A stretch of 64,000 nt of DNA from Microvenator marinus (lineage in GTDB: Bacteria; Myxococcota_A; Bradymonadia; Bradymonadales; Bradymonadaceae): positions 620,001-684,000 of the forward strand of contig NZ_CP042467.1 in NCBI RefSeq assembly GCF_007993755.1, in the 5' to 3' direction. Made by a program: the position numbers and the translations under genes. The notes below the pieces were generated by a model. It saw only the letters and a program-made list of their open reading frames with translations. It was not told the origin of the DNA and searched no databases. This document shows positions 56,236 to 64,000 of this stretch, piece after piece; position 1 is the first letter of the stretch; every line of letters begins with the position of its first letter.

Positions 56236-57680
56236 GAAATCGACCCATGAAGAATACTTTTTTGATCATGTTTTTAGCGTTCCTCAGCGCGTGTTCGGCC
56301 AGACCTGAGCGTTTCGAGGAGGGCACGGCCGAAGAGGCTCTGAACAACGAGACTGCCCAGGCCGAGGTTGTTGAAGAGGAATTGCCGGAACTCGAACCGC
56401 TTAAACTCCTCAGCACAGAACCTCAGGTCTCTCTGATAGGAACGATGGGCATGACCCAGAAGTTCAAGGTCGGCGATATCACCGTGATTCACCGAGTTAC
56501 ACCGGCGAATCAGGTCGTGGCTGCTCGGGTCTATATCGACGGAGGGGCTAAGAACCTGACGCCAGAGACTCAGGGTATCGAGCGTCTTGCGCTCGACGTC
56601 TCAGCCAGCGGCGGAACGCTCAATATCCCGCGAGATGAGTTCACTTCTAAGCTCAATAGTATGGGCTCAGAAGTCTTCTCGTTCGCTGATAGAGATTTTT
56701 CGGGATACGGCATGAAATCCGTTGTCGAGAACTTTGAGACGACATGGGAACTTATGGCAGAAGCGGCCTTCTATCCGGCATTCCCACAAGAGGAGATCGA
56801 CGTTCGACGCCAGCAACAACTCGCCGAAATCGCGTCGATCACTGAAGATCCTGACTCTCGAGTTCAGTACGAGGCATCACGACTCTTTTTCAAAGGCCAC
56901 TCCTATTTCAATCTGCAAATCGGTGTCGCAGAAAACCTGCAAAGGGTCTCTTCGCGCAAACTCGCCCACTATCACCGAGGCCTGCTCAAGCCCGAGCGAA
57001 TGTTGATTGTGGTCGTCGGTAACGTACCGACGTCGAAACTCACAGACATGATTAAATCGTCCTTCGCAAGGCTTCCGTCCACAGGCGCTGAGCCCGTTCA
57101 GCCGGAGGCGTTCACCTCCGAGGCTGGCGTCGAGATCGTAGACCAGGACCTTCCTACGAACTATGTACTCGGGTACTTCGAAGCCCCCAAACCAGGAACT
57201 CCGCAATACCCGGCAATGGTTGTCACCATGGAGTTCCTGCGCGACCGACTCTTTGAGGAAGTTCGCACGAAGCGCAATCTTACTTACGCTGTGTCAGCGG
57301 GTATTGGGGCCAATCGCTCTAACTACGGCTATCTCTACGTCACGGCTACCGACCCCGTCACAACCATGGGAGTTATCTTCGACCAGATCGCCGAAGTTAA
57401 GCTGATGCAAATCCCCAAACAAGAGCTCGACCAGGTCGTCAACGTTTTCCTCACCGAACACTACATGAATCTGGAAACCAACGGAGGCCAAGCTTCAATG
57501 CTAGCCAGAGCCGAGTTGATTTCGGGCGACTGGAAAACGGCAGAGGCATTCTTGGCCGAGGTTCGTGCTGTGACGCCGGAAGATGTGCAAATGGTGGCTC
57601 AGCGTTATCTGACCAACTTCCGTTTCGGTGTTGTTGGAAAAGCTTCCGCTCTGAACGCTAAGACCTTCCAGCCTCGCTAA
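56232..57680 (+). CDS. M16-like protein without zinc motif, lipoprotein
   Basis: The fold and segment order are those of an M16 peptidase, but the position of HxxEH reads IERLALDVSA, so no zinc site is present. The N-terminus has a lipoprotein signal ending in LSAC (about residue 21). Pairs of one catalytic and one inactive M16 subunit form heterodimeric clamshell proteases, as in mitochondrial processing peptidase and several bacterial periplasmic proteases; the inactive one positions the substrate. The start overlaps the catalytic gene by 4 bp. Its stop lies one base before the convergent mscS stop. Confidence 0.9.
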   Translation: MRNRPMKNTFLIMFLAFLSACSARPERFEEGTAEEALNNETAQAEVVEEELPELEPLKLLSTEPQVSLIGTMGMTQKFKVGDITVIHRVTPANQVVAARVYIDGGAKNLTPETQGIERLALDVSASGGTLNIPRDEFTSKLNSMGSEVFSFADRDFSGYGMKSVVENFETTWELMAEAAFYPAFPQEEIDVRRQQQLAEIASITEDPDSRVQYEASRLFFKGHSYFNLQIGVAENLQRVSSRKLAHYHRGLLKPERMLIVVVGNVPTSKLTDMIKSSFARLPSTGAEPVQPEAFTSEAGVEIVDQDLPTNYVLGYFEAPKPGTPQYPAMVVTMEFLRDRLFEEVRTKRNLTYAVSAGIGANRSNYGYLYVTATDPVTTMGVIFDQIAEVKLMQIPKQELDQVVNVFLTEHYMNLETNGGQASMLARAELISGDWKTAEAFLAEVRAVTPEDVQMVAQRYLTNFRFGVVGKASALNAKTFQPR

Positions 57681-57681
57681 T

Positions 57682-58566
57682 TCACACGGAAGGGCTTCTA
57701 AAGGCCCTGGCAGACTCAATCTCTTCTTCAACCCTGAACTGTCTTGCGTGGGGATAGACGATCTTGTTTTCGCGAAATGCGCGCTTCACTCGCTGGGTGA
57801 TGTCTGTCACGAACGCTTCTTCATATCTCACGTCGATGACGTAAGCCTTACAGGTGAGCGTGGTGATGTAGTGATTGCCCTCTACGGCATCCTTTAACTC
57901 GACCTGAACCGGCTTTGGCAGATAGACGTAGCGCGACGTAACGCAGGCCTCGTAAGCGATTTGGCGTGCAAGGTCGAAGTCTTCGGAGATCGAGATGTAG
58001 AACTTGACCACGACCATCATGTCGAGGGCACCAGAGTTGCCGCACGAAACCACGTCGGTCAGGAATTTGTTGTTTGGAATCGAGACTTCGTTGTCATCCA
58101 AGGTTGCGATCCTGACCACCCTCAGACCGATTTCTTTGACCTCTCCGTACGTTTCTCCGAATTGGACCCGGTCTCCAACTTGGAATGGCCGGTCAATCAG
58201 AATCAGGATTCCTGAGACGATACTTGAAGCCATGTCCTTCATCGCGAAACCGAACGCCACCAAGAGCGTGGTTCCAAGCCCGTAAAGAGCTGTCTTGTCG
58301 CCCGCAAGCAGGGTCACTGCCGCAAGGTAGCTCGCGATACCAAAGATCGCGATCCGGGCAAAGCTCGAGAGCTTCTTCATGAGAAGGCGCCGCTTTGCCT
58401 GCCCTTCGCCCAGTCGGTCCAGCGTTGCCGAAATGAAGCGATTGACCAGGAAGGCCACCGCGACAATCGTGAGCGTAGTTATCAGACGACCTACGTCGAA
58501 GAACTCGATCGCTGCCGCGATTTCTTCGGGCTTCGGCTCTAATTGTGCGAGGATGAATGTATTCAT
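57682..58566 (-). CDS. MscS-family mechanosensitive channel
   Basis: The 294-residue protein carries the MscS core: a pore-lining helix region (LGTTLLVAFGFAMKDMASS), a short beta domain opening with ILILIDRPFQVGDRVQF, and the SIPNNKFL motif. Earlier membrane helices at about 27-45 and 70-100 precede the pore helix. MscS channels open when membrane tension rises and release solutes during osmotic downshock. The length is that of a small MscS. The gene starts in an ATGA overlap with the large membrane ATPase gene upstream, so the two are translated together. Confidence 0.93.
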   Translation of the reverse strand: MNTFILAQLEPKPEEIAAAIEFFDVGRLITTLTIVAVAFLVNRFISATLDRLGEGQAKRRLLMKKLSSFARIAIFGIASYLAAVTLLAGDKTALYGLGTTLLVAFGFAMKDMASSIVSGILILIDRPFQVGDRVQFGETYGEVKEIGLRVVRIATLDDNEVSIPNNKFLTDVVSCGNSGALDMMVVVKFYISISEDFDLARQIAYEACVTSRYVYLPKPVQVELKDAVEGNHYITTLTCKAYVIDVRYEEAFVTDITQRVKRAFRENKIVYPHARQFRVEEEIESARAFRSPSV

Positions 58567-61500
58567 GAATATAGGAAATTTGAGTTTTTAAGATGACGAA
58601 TAACTTGTCGAAAATAGAGTGGTGCGAGCTTCACCCGCCCCTTCCCCGCCGCAATAATGACACCTCGGGAATCGAAGTAATTGACTGCCAGTGCACAAAA
58701 CGAGCGCTCAAGATTGGTGATTTCCGAGATTTCTTCAACGCTCAGCTCTCCATGCTGAGCAACCGCGGTGAGGACGAACCAGTGGCCATCATCCCGGGCT
58801 TCCATATCCGAAGTCTTGGGCCGCTTGAAAAGTCCTACCTCAAGCACCGTCTCATCACGCAATCTCAGGCTGCGCAGCCAATAGAGCATCGCAAGTCGCG
58901 GATTGCCCCCCGAGAACTCATGGAGATATTTAAAGAACCCGCTCGAAGTCTTCACCACATCAACGTAGGCGGTTTGATCCTGAATCTCGGCATCGACCAT
59001 CATCTCGGTGTAGCTCAACTCGTACCCCGAGAGCGCGTGCCTCTCCTCAATCATTTTCTGGATTTCTTCGCGCGACCACATTTCCATTCGTATCACTTTT
59101 CCAAACATGTGCTGCCGACTGCGCACTCTATTCACGTAGTCCCAAGCAAACAGATTAAATGTTAGAAGCCAAAAATGCTTCGAGTCTGTCAACGTCACAA
59201 CTTGCAACAACGTGTCCAATCCCACAAAGCCGCCAATGGTTCTCATATACATGTGGTGACAGTCGTCCAAAATGATGACTCTGGGCTCCATCTCAAGAAT
59301 CAAAGCGACCAATTCCTCCACCGCAGATGGGGGCTCCTCAATTCCCAACAAGGTGCAGATCTCCTCGATGGTGTCCGACTTGGACTTTGATTTGGTTGAA
59401 ATTTCGAGACGTGTGACTTCAAGTGAATCAATCGAAGACGCAAAAGTCGACGTCAAGGTAGACCGCCCCATCCCCACCTCGCCGACAAGTGCCACCGAGC
59501 CTTGCTCTCGGCCGCTTTGCCAGTCTTCAAACGCCACTTTCAATGAACTCAAGTCACGCTCTTTGACCACGGGACTCTGGGTTGGGCAGTCGCCAAAGGG
59601 CGAAAAGAGTTCCCGGTAGTCAGTGGGTACATCTTCAGGCTGCCACTCTCTATGGTCGGATTTGCTTTCATTGGCTTGAAGCTCGATCCGCTTTCGAAAC
59701 CAAAAGTTTGTCACTGTCGAGTACCACTCGGTATCAACCAAATATTGCCGACCGAGTCGCACAAGCTCCACGACAACGATGTAGACTGTCGCGGCCGCTA
59801 CGATGAGCACCCCGTAAAACCTGTCCTTATGTTCATTGACTAATGTCACAGCCCTCGGAAGTTTTGGGCCAGCAATCTCGGTAAAGAGCTCTGCAATCTC
59901 GTTTCGCCAAGTCGCAATGACCCAGTACACGATAAGCGCCAGGACAAGGTACGCGCTAAGCTCCACCACATGTGTGAGCACCGAAATGCCCAGAAATTCT
60001 CGTAATCCTGCGGGTATCAGCGTGGCCAACAACCAGAAAAGCGCCACGACTCGGGCGCTTCTCACAAGCTTTCGTCCGCGCTCTTCGCCAAGGTCAAACC
60101 ACGAAACATTGTCTTGGAGTTCCAGCCCTAGCCCGATTGAGTATTCCGCCTGTCTGATGCTCCTTGGCAGGAAGACCGCACGCGCGAAAGCGTTTATCGC
60201 GCTGTAAACAAACACCCATTCGATGACGGTCTCGGCGTAGCTGAACTCGGGAAAGCTATCCGTGAAATACTGCATCGGGTACATCACCGCTTTGAAGATG
60301 ATGAACGGCCTCGCCAGCGCAAACGCGATCTCCAAGAGCGTAGCCACTTTGCCGGGCCAACGCCTAAACGTGCGACCTCGGATGGCGCGCTCGTATAGCC
60401 AGTGAAACCCTACCGACAACCATTTCAGGCTCACGAATACAAGAATTAGAAAGATAACGATGCGAGTCGCGAGCCCGAAGAGCCAAGTGAAGATATCCAC
60501 CGAAAACCCAAGCTCCATGACTTCCGCACTTCGTTGACGGCCCCAGTGGAGAACCCGCTCCGCTGCAATCTCAAAACTAATGCTCGCGTCGCGAAAAGTC
60601 TCATCGCTGAATCCGAAAAGTCCGGTTTGCGCGCTAGAACTCGTAAGATCGAGCATGTCAGCCATCGTACTCGAGTAGAATCGAGCACGCTGATTTACCG
60701 CCGAGATTCGTCTCTCCCAAAATGCGCTCATCTGGCTCGCAGTGTCGAGTTCCTTGACTCTAAGGTCTACCTCGGCTTGGGCCACCGCAATTCGTTGTTT
60801 GATAAGTTCGCTTGAACCCTCCTCCACACGTGCTTGCTCGGCCGCCAAATTCTGAGTTGCGCGGTTTAGACTTTCTCTAAGAGTGGCACTCTCTGATTCT
60901 AGTTTTCGCCACTCTCGAAACGATTCCAGCAGAGTTTCGCGCGCGACCCTGCGCCTAGACAAGACATCTGCAAAGAGTGCATCCGCCTTGTCTACTTTGG
61001 CCTGCGTGGGCGGCATTTCTTTGACTTCATCCAATCCATTTAGAATCTTACCCTTCCACTCGGAGTAGACCTCCGTCTCAGAATCTTCGAGCTTCTGCAA
61101 CGCAGAGATCTTCTCATTGGCGAGTCGTGTCGCAGCCAAGACTTCTTCGGCCAACTCTCTCTCGCGCTGTAGGAGTTGACGCATTGCCGCATCGCGAGCC
61201 ATTGCTTCACGCGCGAGAGCCTCCTCAACCCTGTTCTCAGCATCTCTCTCAGCATCCCTCGCCTTTGTTTCCCGTTCTTCGCGCTCTTTCGCGGCCCCTT
61301 CCAAATTCTCCAGTGTGGCAATCTGAGCTTCGACAGATGCCAGTTCGCTCTTGACCGCGCCCAATTCCGCTCCGAGTAGTTCGAGCCCAGATGCCAGAAA
61401 AGCGATTTCAGTCTTTGCCTGAGCGAGTCTAACGGGCTCGCCATTTTGCTCGCTCAAAAGCTCGAATTTGGCTTCTTCCCTGATGACATTGCGCTCTAAC

Positions 61501-61757
61501 TCAGCCTTTTTTTCTTCGAGCTTAGCAATATCCTCAACGATTGAGCTCTTTAATAAGCGACCCGCATCAAGGCTCTCTACCTTGAGCTCTTCAGGGGTCT
61601 GGTCCGCCACCGTGTTCGCAAGAGTGTCAACTTCCGGGCTCGGCGTCTCGACTTTAGGTTGATCCTCGGTTAGGGTCTCCTGCGCAGAAACAAGGTTCCA
61701 TGCGCTCCCAACAACGACCAGCGTTAGAATCCAAAGTATTTTTCTCATCCACCACAT
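58563..61757 (-). CDS. large membrane protein with MscK-like coiled coil and P-loop ATPase domain
   Basis: From ATG 61757 the product is 1,064 residues. A signal-peptide-like segment (about 1-26) is followed by a coiled coil of some 330 residues (about 50-380), then about six membrane helices (about 421-667), as in the sensor half of MscK/KefA. After the last helix comes a cytoplasmic-type ATPase: Walker A reads GEVGMGRST (about 759-767) with Arg for the usual Lys, Walker B reads RVIILDD (about 826-832), and SGGNPRLAM looks like a sensor-2 motif. A winged-helix-like end follows. The next gene is MscS, coupled by a 4-bp overlap. The arrangement suggests an ATP-binding sensor or gate regulator for the channel; no known channel of this design comes to mind. 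The number of membrane passes, and so topology, is estimated by eye. Confidence 0.75.
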   Translation of the reverse strand: MWWMRKILWILTLVVVGSAWNLVSAQETLTEDQPKVETPSPEVDTLANTVADQTPEELKVESLDAGRLLKSSIVEDIAKLEEKKAELERNVIREEAKFELLSEQNGEPVRLAQAKTEIAFLASGLELLGAELGAVKSELASVEAQIATLENLEGAAKEREERETKARDAERDAENRVEEALAREAMARDAAMRQLLQRERELAEEVLAATRLANEKISALQKLEDSETEVYSEWKGKILNGLDEVKEMPPTQAKVDKADALFADVLSRRRVARETLLESFREWRKLESESATLRESLNRATQNLAAEQARVEEGSSELIKQRIAVAQAEVDLRVKELDTASQMSAFWERRISAVNQRARFYSSTMADMLDLTSSSAQTGLFGFSDETFRDASISFEIAAERVLHWGRQRSAEVMELGFSVDIFTWLFGLATRIVIFLILVFVSLKWLSVGFHWLYERAIRGRTFRRWPGKVATLLEIAFALARPFIIFKAVMYPMQYFTDSFPEFSYAETVIEWVFVYSAINAFARAVFLPRSIRQAEYSIGLGLELQDNVSWFDLGEERGRKLVRSARVVALFWLLATLIPAGLREFLGISVLTHVVELSAYLVLALIVYWVIATWRNEIAELFTEIAGPKLPRAVTLVNEHKDRFYGVLIVAAATVYIVVVELVRLGRQYLVDTEWYSTVTNFWFRKRIELQANESKSDHREWQPEDVPTDYRELFSPFGDCPTQSPVVKERDLSSLKVAFEDWQSGREQGSVALVGEVGMGRSTLTSTFASSIDSLEVTRLEISTKSKSKSDTIEEICTLLGIEEPPSAVEELVALILEMEPRVIILDDCHHMYMRTIGGFVGLDTLLQVVTLTDSKHFWLLTFNLFAWDYVNRVRSRQHMFGKVIRMEMWSREEIQKMIEERHALSGYELSYTEMMVDAEIQDQTAYVDVVKTSSGFFKYLHEFSGGNPRLAMLYWLRSLRLRDETVLEVGLFKRPKTSDMEARDDGHWFVLTAVAQHGELSVEEISEITNLERSFCALAVNYFDSRGVIIAAGKGRVKLAPLYFRQVIRHLKNSNFLYS

Positions 61758-61779
61758 CTCTACTTCCGTGCTCCGGTAC

Positions 61780-62832
61780 ATGCGATTAGACCGCACTCAG
61801 TGGAAAATACAAGCTCTGACCGCACTCTTTGTGTTGTCTACAGGGGCATGTAGCGTGAATCGACCCTCTGAGCAGTGGGAAAACGATGTCCTGGAGGCGC
61901 AAACCCAACTTGACCGTGGGACTCTCAAAGATCTGAAGCCACTCGAAGACGCCGTTCAATCCGCCCCCGATGAGCCCCGGAAACGCTGGGCGATAAGACA
62001 ATTGGCGGAGCGTCTTCTCGAAGAAAAAGATAACGAGGCGGCAGAAAAATATCTGTTGGCCCTGACCGAACCACCTATCATCGACCCGCATGGCGCATGG
62101 GCGATGTACCAACGATCTTTGCTTCAAAAATCTAAGGGAAATGATCGCGAAAGCTTGAGCCGACTCTTTGCAACAATTCTCAAGTATCCAAATGAGATTC
62201 CAGCTGAGTGGGCCTTAGAAGACTTGAAGAAGCGCTATCTCGCCAGCGAGAGCTTCGAGGGTTGGGACGCTGTCTTGAAGCGAATGTACCCGTGGATTCA
62301 AGCGTCGATGCTCGCCGAGAACCTGCTCTTTGAACGTGGAAGAAATTACGACGTCAACCTCAGAGACCCAGACCGCGCGATGAAAGTCTATGCCCAAATC
62401 TGGGCAGACCACCCCGAAGAAGCACTCGCCGACGACGCCATTTGGGAGATCGCTCAAATTCAAGCGCGAGTCCAAAACTGGAACGCAGCGATCCACAACT
62501 TCATGATTTTGACCGAAAGCGGCGAATCATCATGGTTCGTGGGCACATACAATTCGCAGTGGTTGGATGACGCAATCCTCGAAGTCGCACACGCGTGGGT
62601 TCATCTCGGTGAACATGAAAAGGCGAGCCAATGGTTCTTGAGGTTTGTGGACGAGTACTCAGACAGTCTGCGCGCGCCTTATGCATTATGGCTCGGAGCC
62701 GAATGCTACAGGCTCATGGGAGCCGACGAACACCATCTTTCACTGATGAAGCGCCTTACACGCGAATATCCCGACTCAAAATGGGCGCGGCGCGCCTCGG
62801 CACGACTCGGTCCGGGAGGTGGCGATGATTAA
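61780..62832 (+). CDS. TPR lipoprotein upstream of the Mla-type transporter
   Basis: The N-terminus MRLDRTQWKIQALTALF, then STGAC, looks like a lipoprotein signal with a non-standard lipobox. The rest is helical, with TPR-like pairs (VYAQIWADHPEEALADDAIW and LGAECYRLMGADEHHLSLM) typical of BamD or YbgF-type scaffold proteins. GTG 61768 is an alternative start. The 3' end overlaps the start of the ABC ATPase gene by 8 bp, so it belongs to that operon. The divergent ATPase gene begins only about 23 bp away. The role might be to hold the transport complex to an envelope membrane. Confidence 0.65.
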   Translation: MRLDRTQWKIQALTALFVLSTGACSVNRPSEQWENDVLEAQTQLDRGTLKDLKPLEDAVQSAPDEPRKRWAIRQLAERLLEEKDNEAAEKYLLALTEPPIIDPHGAWAMYQRSLLQKSKGNDRESLSRLFATILKYPNEIPAEWALEDLKKRYLASESFEGWDAVLKRMYPWIQASMLAENLLFERGRNYDVNLRDPDRAMKVYAQIWADHPEEALADDAIWEIAQIQARVQNWNAAIHNFMILTESGESSWFVGTYNSQWLDDAILEVAHAWVHLGEHEKASQWFLRFVDEYSDSLRAPYALWLGAECYRLMGADEHHLSLMKRLTREYPDSKWARRASARLGPGGGDD

Positions 62833-63565
62833 AGTCGAAAACATCACCAAACTGCACATGGGGGAGCCGGTTCTCCAAGACGTTTCTCTGGAGATTCGCG
62901 AGGGGGCAAACCTCGGGCTCATCGGCCCAGGTGGCGCCGGAAAGTCACTTTTGGTGAAGATCATCTGCGGTCTGGTGCGACCCGAAAAAGGTCGCGTAAC
63001 CATTGACGGAACGGATGTCTTTTCGCTCAATGAAATCGAGCTTGCAGACCTCAGATTCAAAATCGGAATGCTTTTTCAGAACTACGCTCTCTTCGACTTC
63101 ATGAACGTTGGGGATAATATTGCGTTTCCTCTGAGGCAGGCCGGAAAACTCACGGAAGAAGAAATCGGCGCGAAAGTTCAAGACATCTTGACTTCAGTTG
63201 ACCTCCCTACAATCGCGGCCAAGTACCCCAATGAACTCTCTGGCGGTATGAAGAAACGCGTCTCTTTTGCGCGAGCAGTCATTCCACAACCGCCTATCGT
63301 CTTCTACGATGACCCCACCGCAGGACTTGATCCTGTCACCAGCTCCAAGATTTTCATCTTGCTGAGAGAGATGAGGGATAAGCGCGGTGTTACATCGATT
63401 ACGATTAGCCACGATATCGAGGGAATTAAGGATATCTGTGATAACTTCGCCCTGCTAGACAAAGGAAAGTTGGTTTTTCTGGGCGACCGTAGTCAAATCG
63501 AAACCTCCGAAATCCCGATTGTCCGGCAATTCTGGGATGGATTCAGCGATGATGAGCTAGGATGA
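62825..63565 (+). CDS. ABC transporter ATPase, MlaF-like (MCE system)
   Basis: An ABC ATPase with Walker A GPGGAGKSL, signature LSGGMKKR and Walker B IVFYDDPTAGLDP. The KKR after the signature and DPVTSSKI pattern mark the MlaF family that powers phospholipid transport with an MlaE-type permease. Note the second acidic residue of Walker B is Asp rather than Glu. Start ATG 62825 follows GGAGG five bases upstream; GTG 62819 is less likely. It overlaps the MlaE-type gene downstream by 4 bp. Confidence 0.88.
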   Translation: MIKVENITKLHMGEPVLQDVSLEIREGANLGLIGPGGAGKSLLVKIICGLVRPEKGRVTIDGTDVFSLNEIELADLRFKIGMLFQNYALFDFMNVGDNIAFPLRQAGKLTEEEIGAKVQDILTSVDLPTIAAKYPNELSGGMKKRVSFARAVIPQPPIVFYDDPTAGLDPVTSSKIFILLREMRDKRGVTSITISHDIEGIKDICDNFALLDKGKLVFLGDRSQIETSEIPIVRQFWDGFSDDELG

Positions 63566-64000
63566 GCGCAAAAGACAAATTGCTCGTGGGCGGAATCGGA
63601 GGATTTGGAAGTGTCTTCATGTCCGTGTCTCACGCTATTGGTACGATGGCGCTCCTACTCTTGGAGATCGTGCGCTGCACGCTCCCTCCGAAGCTCGACG
63701 GGCCGGAAACATGGCGAAACATGTATCGCGTTGGGGTCAAGAGTTTCCCGATTGTCGTGGTGACGGCTGCACTCACGGGCGCCATCATGGTGATCCAATC
63801 AGGTATGTATATCGAGCAATACGGGGCCTACGGACTACTCGGTTGGGGTGCCGGTTATTCGGTGTTCAGAGAGGTCGGTCCCATCATGATTGGATTGATG
63901 TTCTCAGGCCGCGTCGGCGCGAACAATACAGCAGAGCTTGGCACCATGAAGGTCACCGACCAAATCGATGCCCTTCGCGCACTCGCCATCGACCCCATCT
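63562..64000 (+). CDS. MlaE-type permease (3' end cut by window edge)
   Basis: The first 146 residues show the MlaE family: LTGAIMVIQSGMYIEQYGA followed by LVxVREVGPI-type VFREVGPIMIGLMFSGRVGANNTAELGTM. MlaE is the membrane subunit of an MCE-type transporter that moves phospholipids between membranes. It overlaps the MlaF-like gene by 4 bp (ATGA). The remaining third and the expected MCE-domain (MlaD-like) gene lie beyond the window. Confidence 0.88.
   Translation, partial: MSAKDKLLVGGIGGFGSVFMSVSHAIGTMALLLLEIVRCTLPPKLDGPETWRNMYRVGVKSFPIVVVTAALTGAIMVIQSGMYIEQYGAYGLLGWGAGYSVFREVGPIMIGLMFSGRVGANNTAELGTMKVTDQIDALRALAIDPI

Noticed and set aside
58560-58570. A single split MscK gene broken by a frameshift
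   Set aside because: The ATPase protein ends after a complete winged-helix-like domain, and mscS has its own ATG in an ATGA overlap. The two look like designed separate genes.

Overview
The window is a gene-dense piece of a moderately GC-rich bacterial chromosome. Intergenic gaps are all under 300 bp, and many genes overlap head-to-tail by 4 bp or tail-to-tail by a few bases. Several traits together suggest a deltaproteobacterium-like or Myxococcota lineage, possibly near Bradymonadales. These are many lipoproteins with Cys-rich or Asp/Asn/Thr-rich stretches, tail-anchored Ser/Thr kinases, large TPR/HEAT proteins, a short RHH protein of the type common in myxobacteria, and a tandem-BMC protein. 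This placement is inference; there is no rRNA in the window. No tRNA, IS element, prophage or CRISPR array was seen.

Layout. 1-7 kb: a MurC-like ligase (cut by the window edge) behind a CBM9-like lipoprotein, an RHH protein, the era-der GTPase pair, and two lipoproteins. 7-10.2 kb: the fused acyl-CoA mutase IcmF. 10.3-14.6 kb: an accessory block with three overlapping secreted-protein genes and a coiled-coil protein. The first of the three is a predicted lipoprotein serine protease whose reading frame runs through eight copies of a 7-bp repeat. 14.7-21.1 kb: a complete SUF Fe-S operon (rrf2-sufB-C-D-S-U-nfu) preceded by two matching operator-like sequences. 21.1-28.4 kb: esterase, acyltransferase, malic enzyme-PTA, a divergent NAD+ DNA ligase and a receiver-histidine kinase. 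28.4-35.1 kb: a 1,650-residue TPR protein, a membrane metalloprotease and an Asn/Thr-rich lipoprotein ending in a strong terminator.

35.2-44 kb: a maf-yggS-proC-divIVA operon facing a NUDIX-HEAT pair, then a rhodanese-E1-like protein. After these comes a three-gene run of a tandem BMC-domain protein, an unknown helical protein and an SDR. 44.1-49.7 kb: a Ser/Thr kinase leading into ruvC-ruvA-ruvB-folE-oxidoreductase. 49.7-57.7 kb: a TPR protein, alaS, a second kinase, and an M16 peptidase pair in which one member has the zinc motif and the other lacks it. 57.7-61.8 kb: an MscS channel translationally coupled to a large membrane protein with an MscK-like coiled-coil sensor region and a P-loop ATPase domain. 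61.8-64 kb: a TPR lipoprotein and the start of an Mla/MCE lipid-transport operon.

The best candidates for something undescribed are the MscS plus membrane-ATPase pair (57682-61757), the orphan tandem-BMC gene and its partners (42087-44024), and the heptamer-repeat lipoprotein protease (11320-13653).
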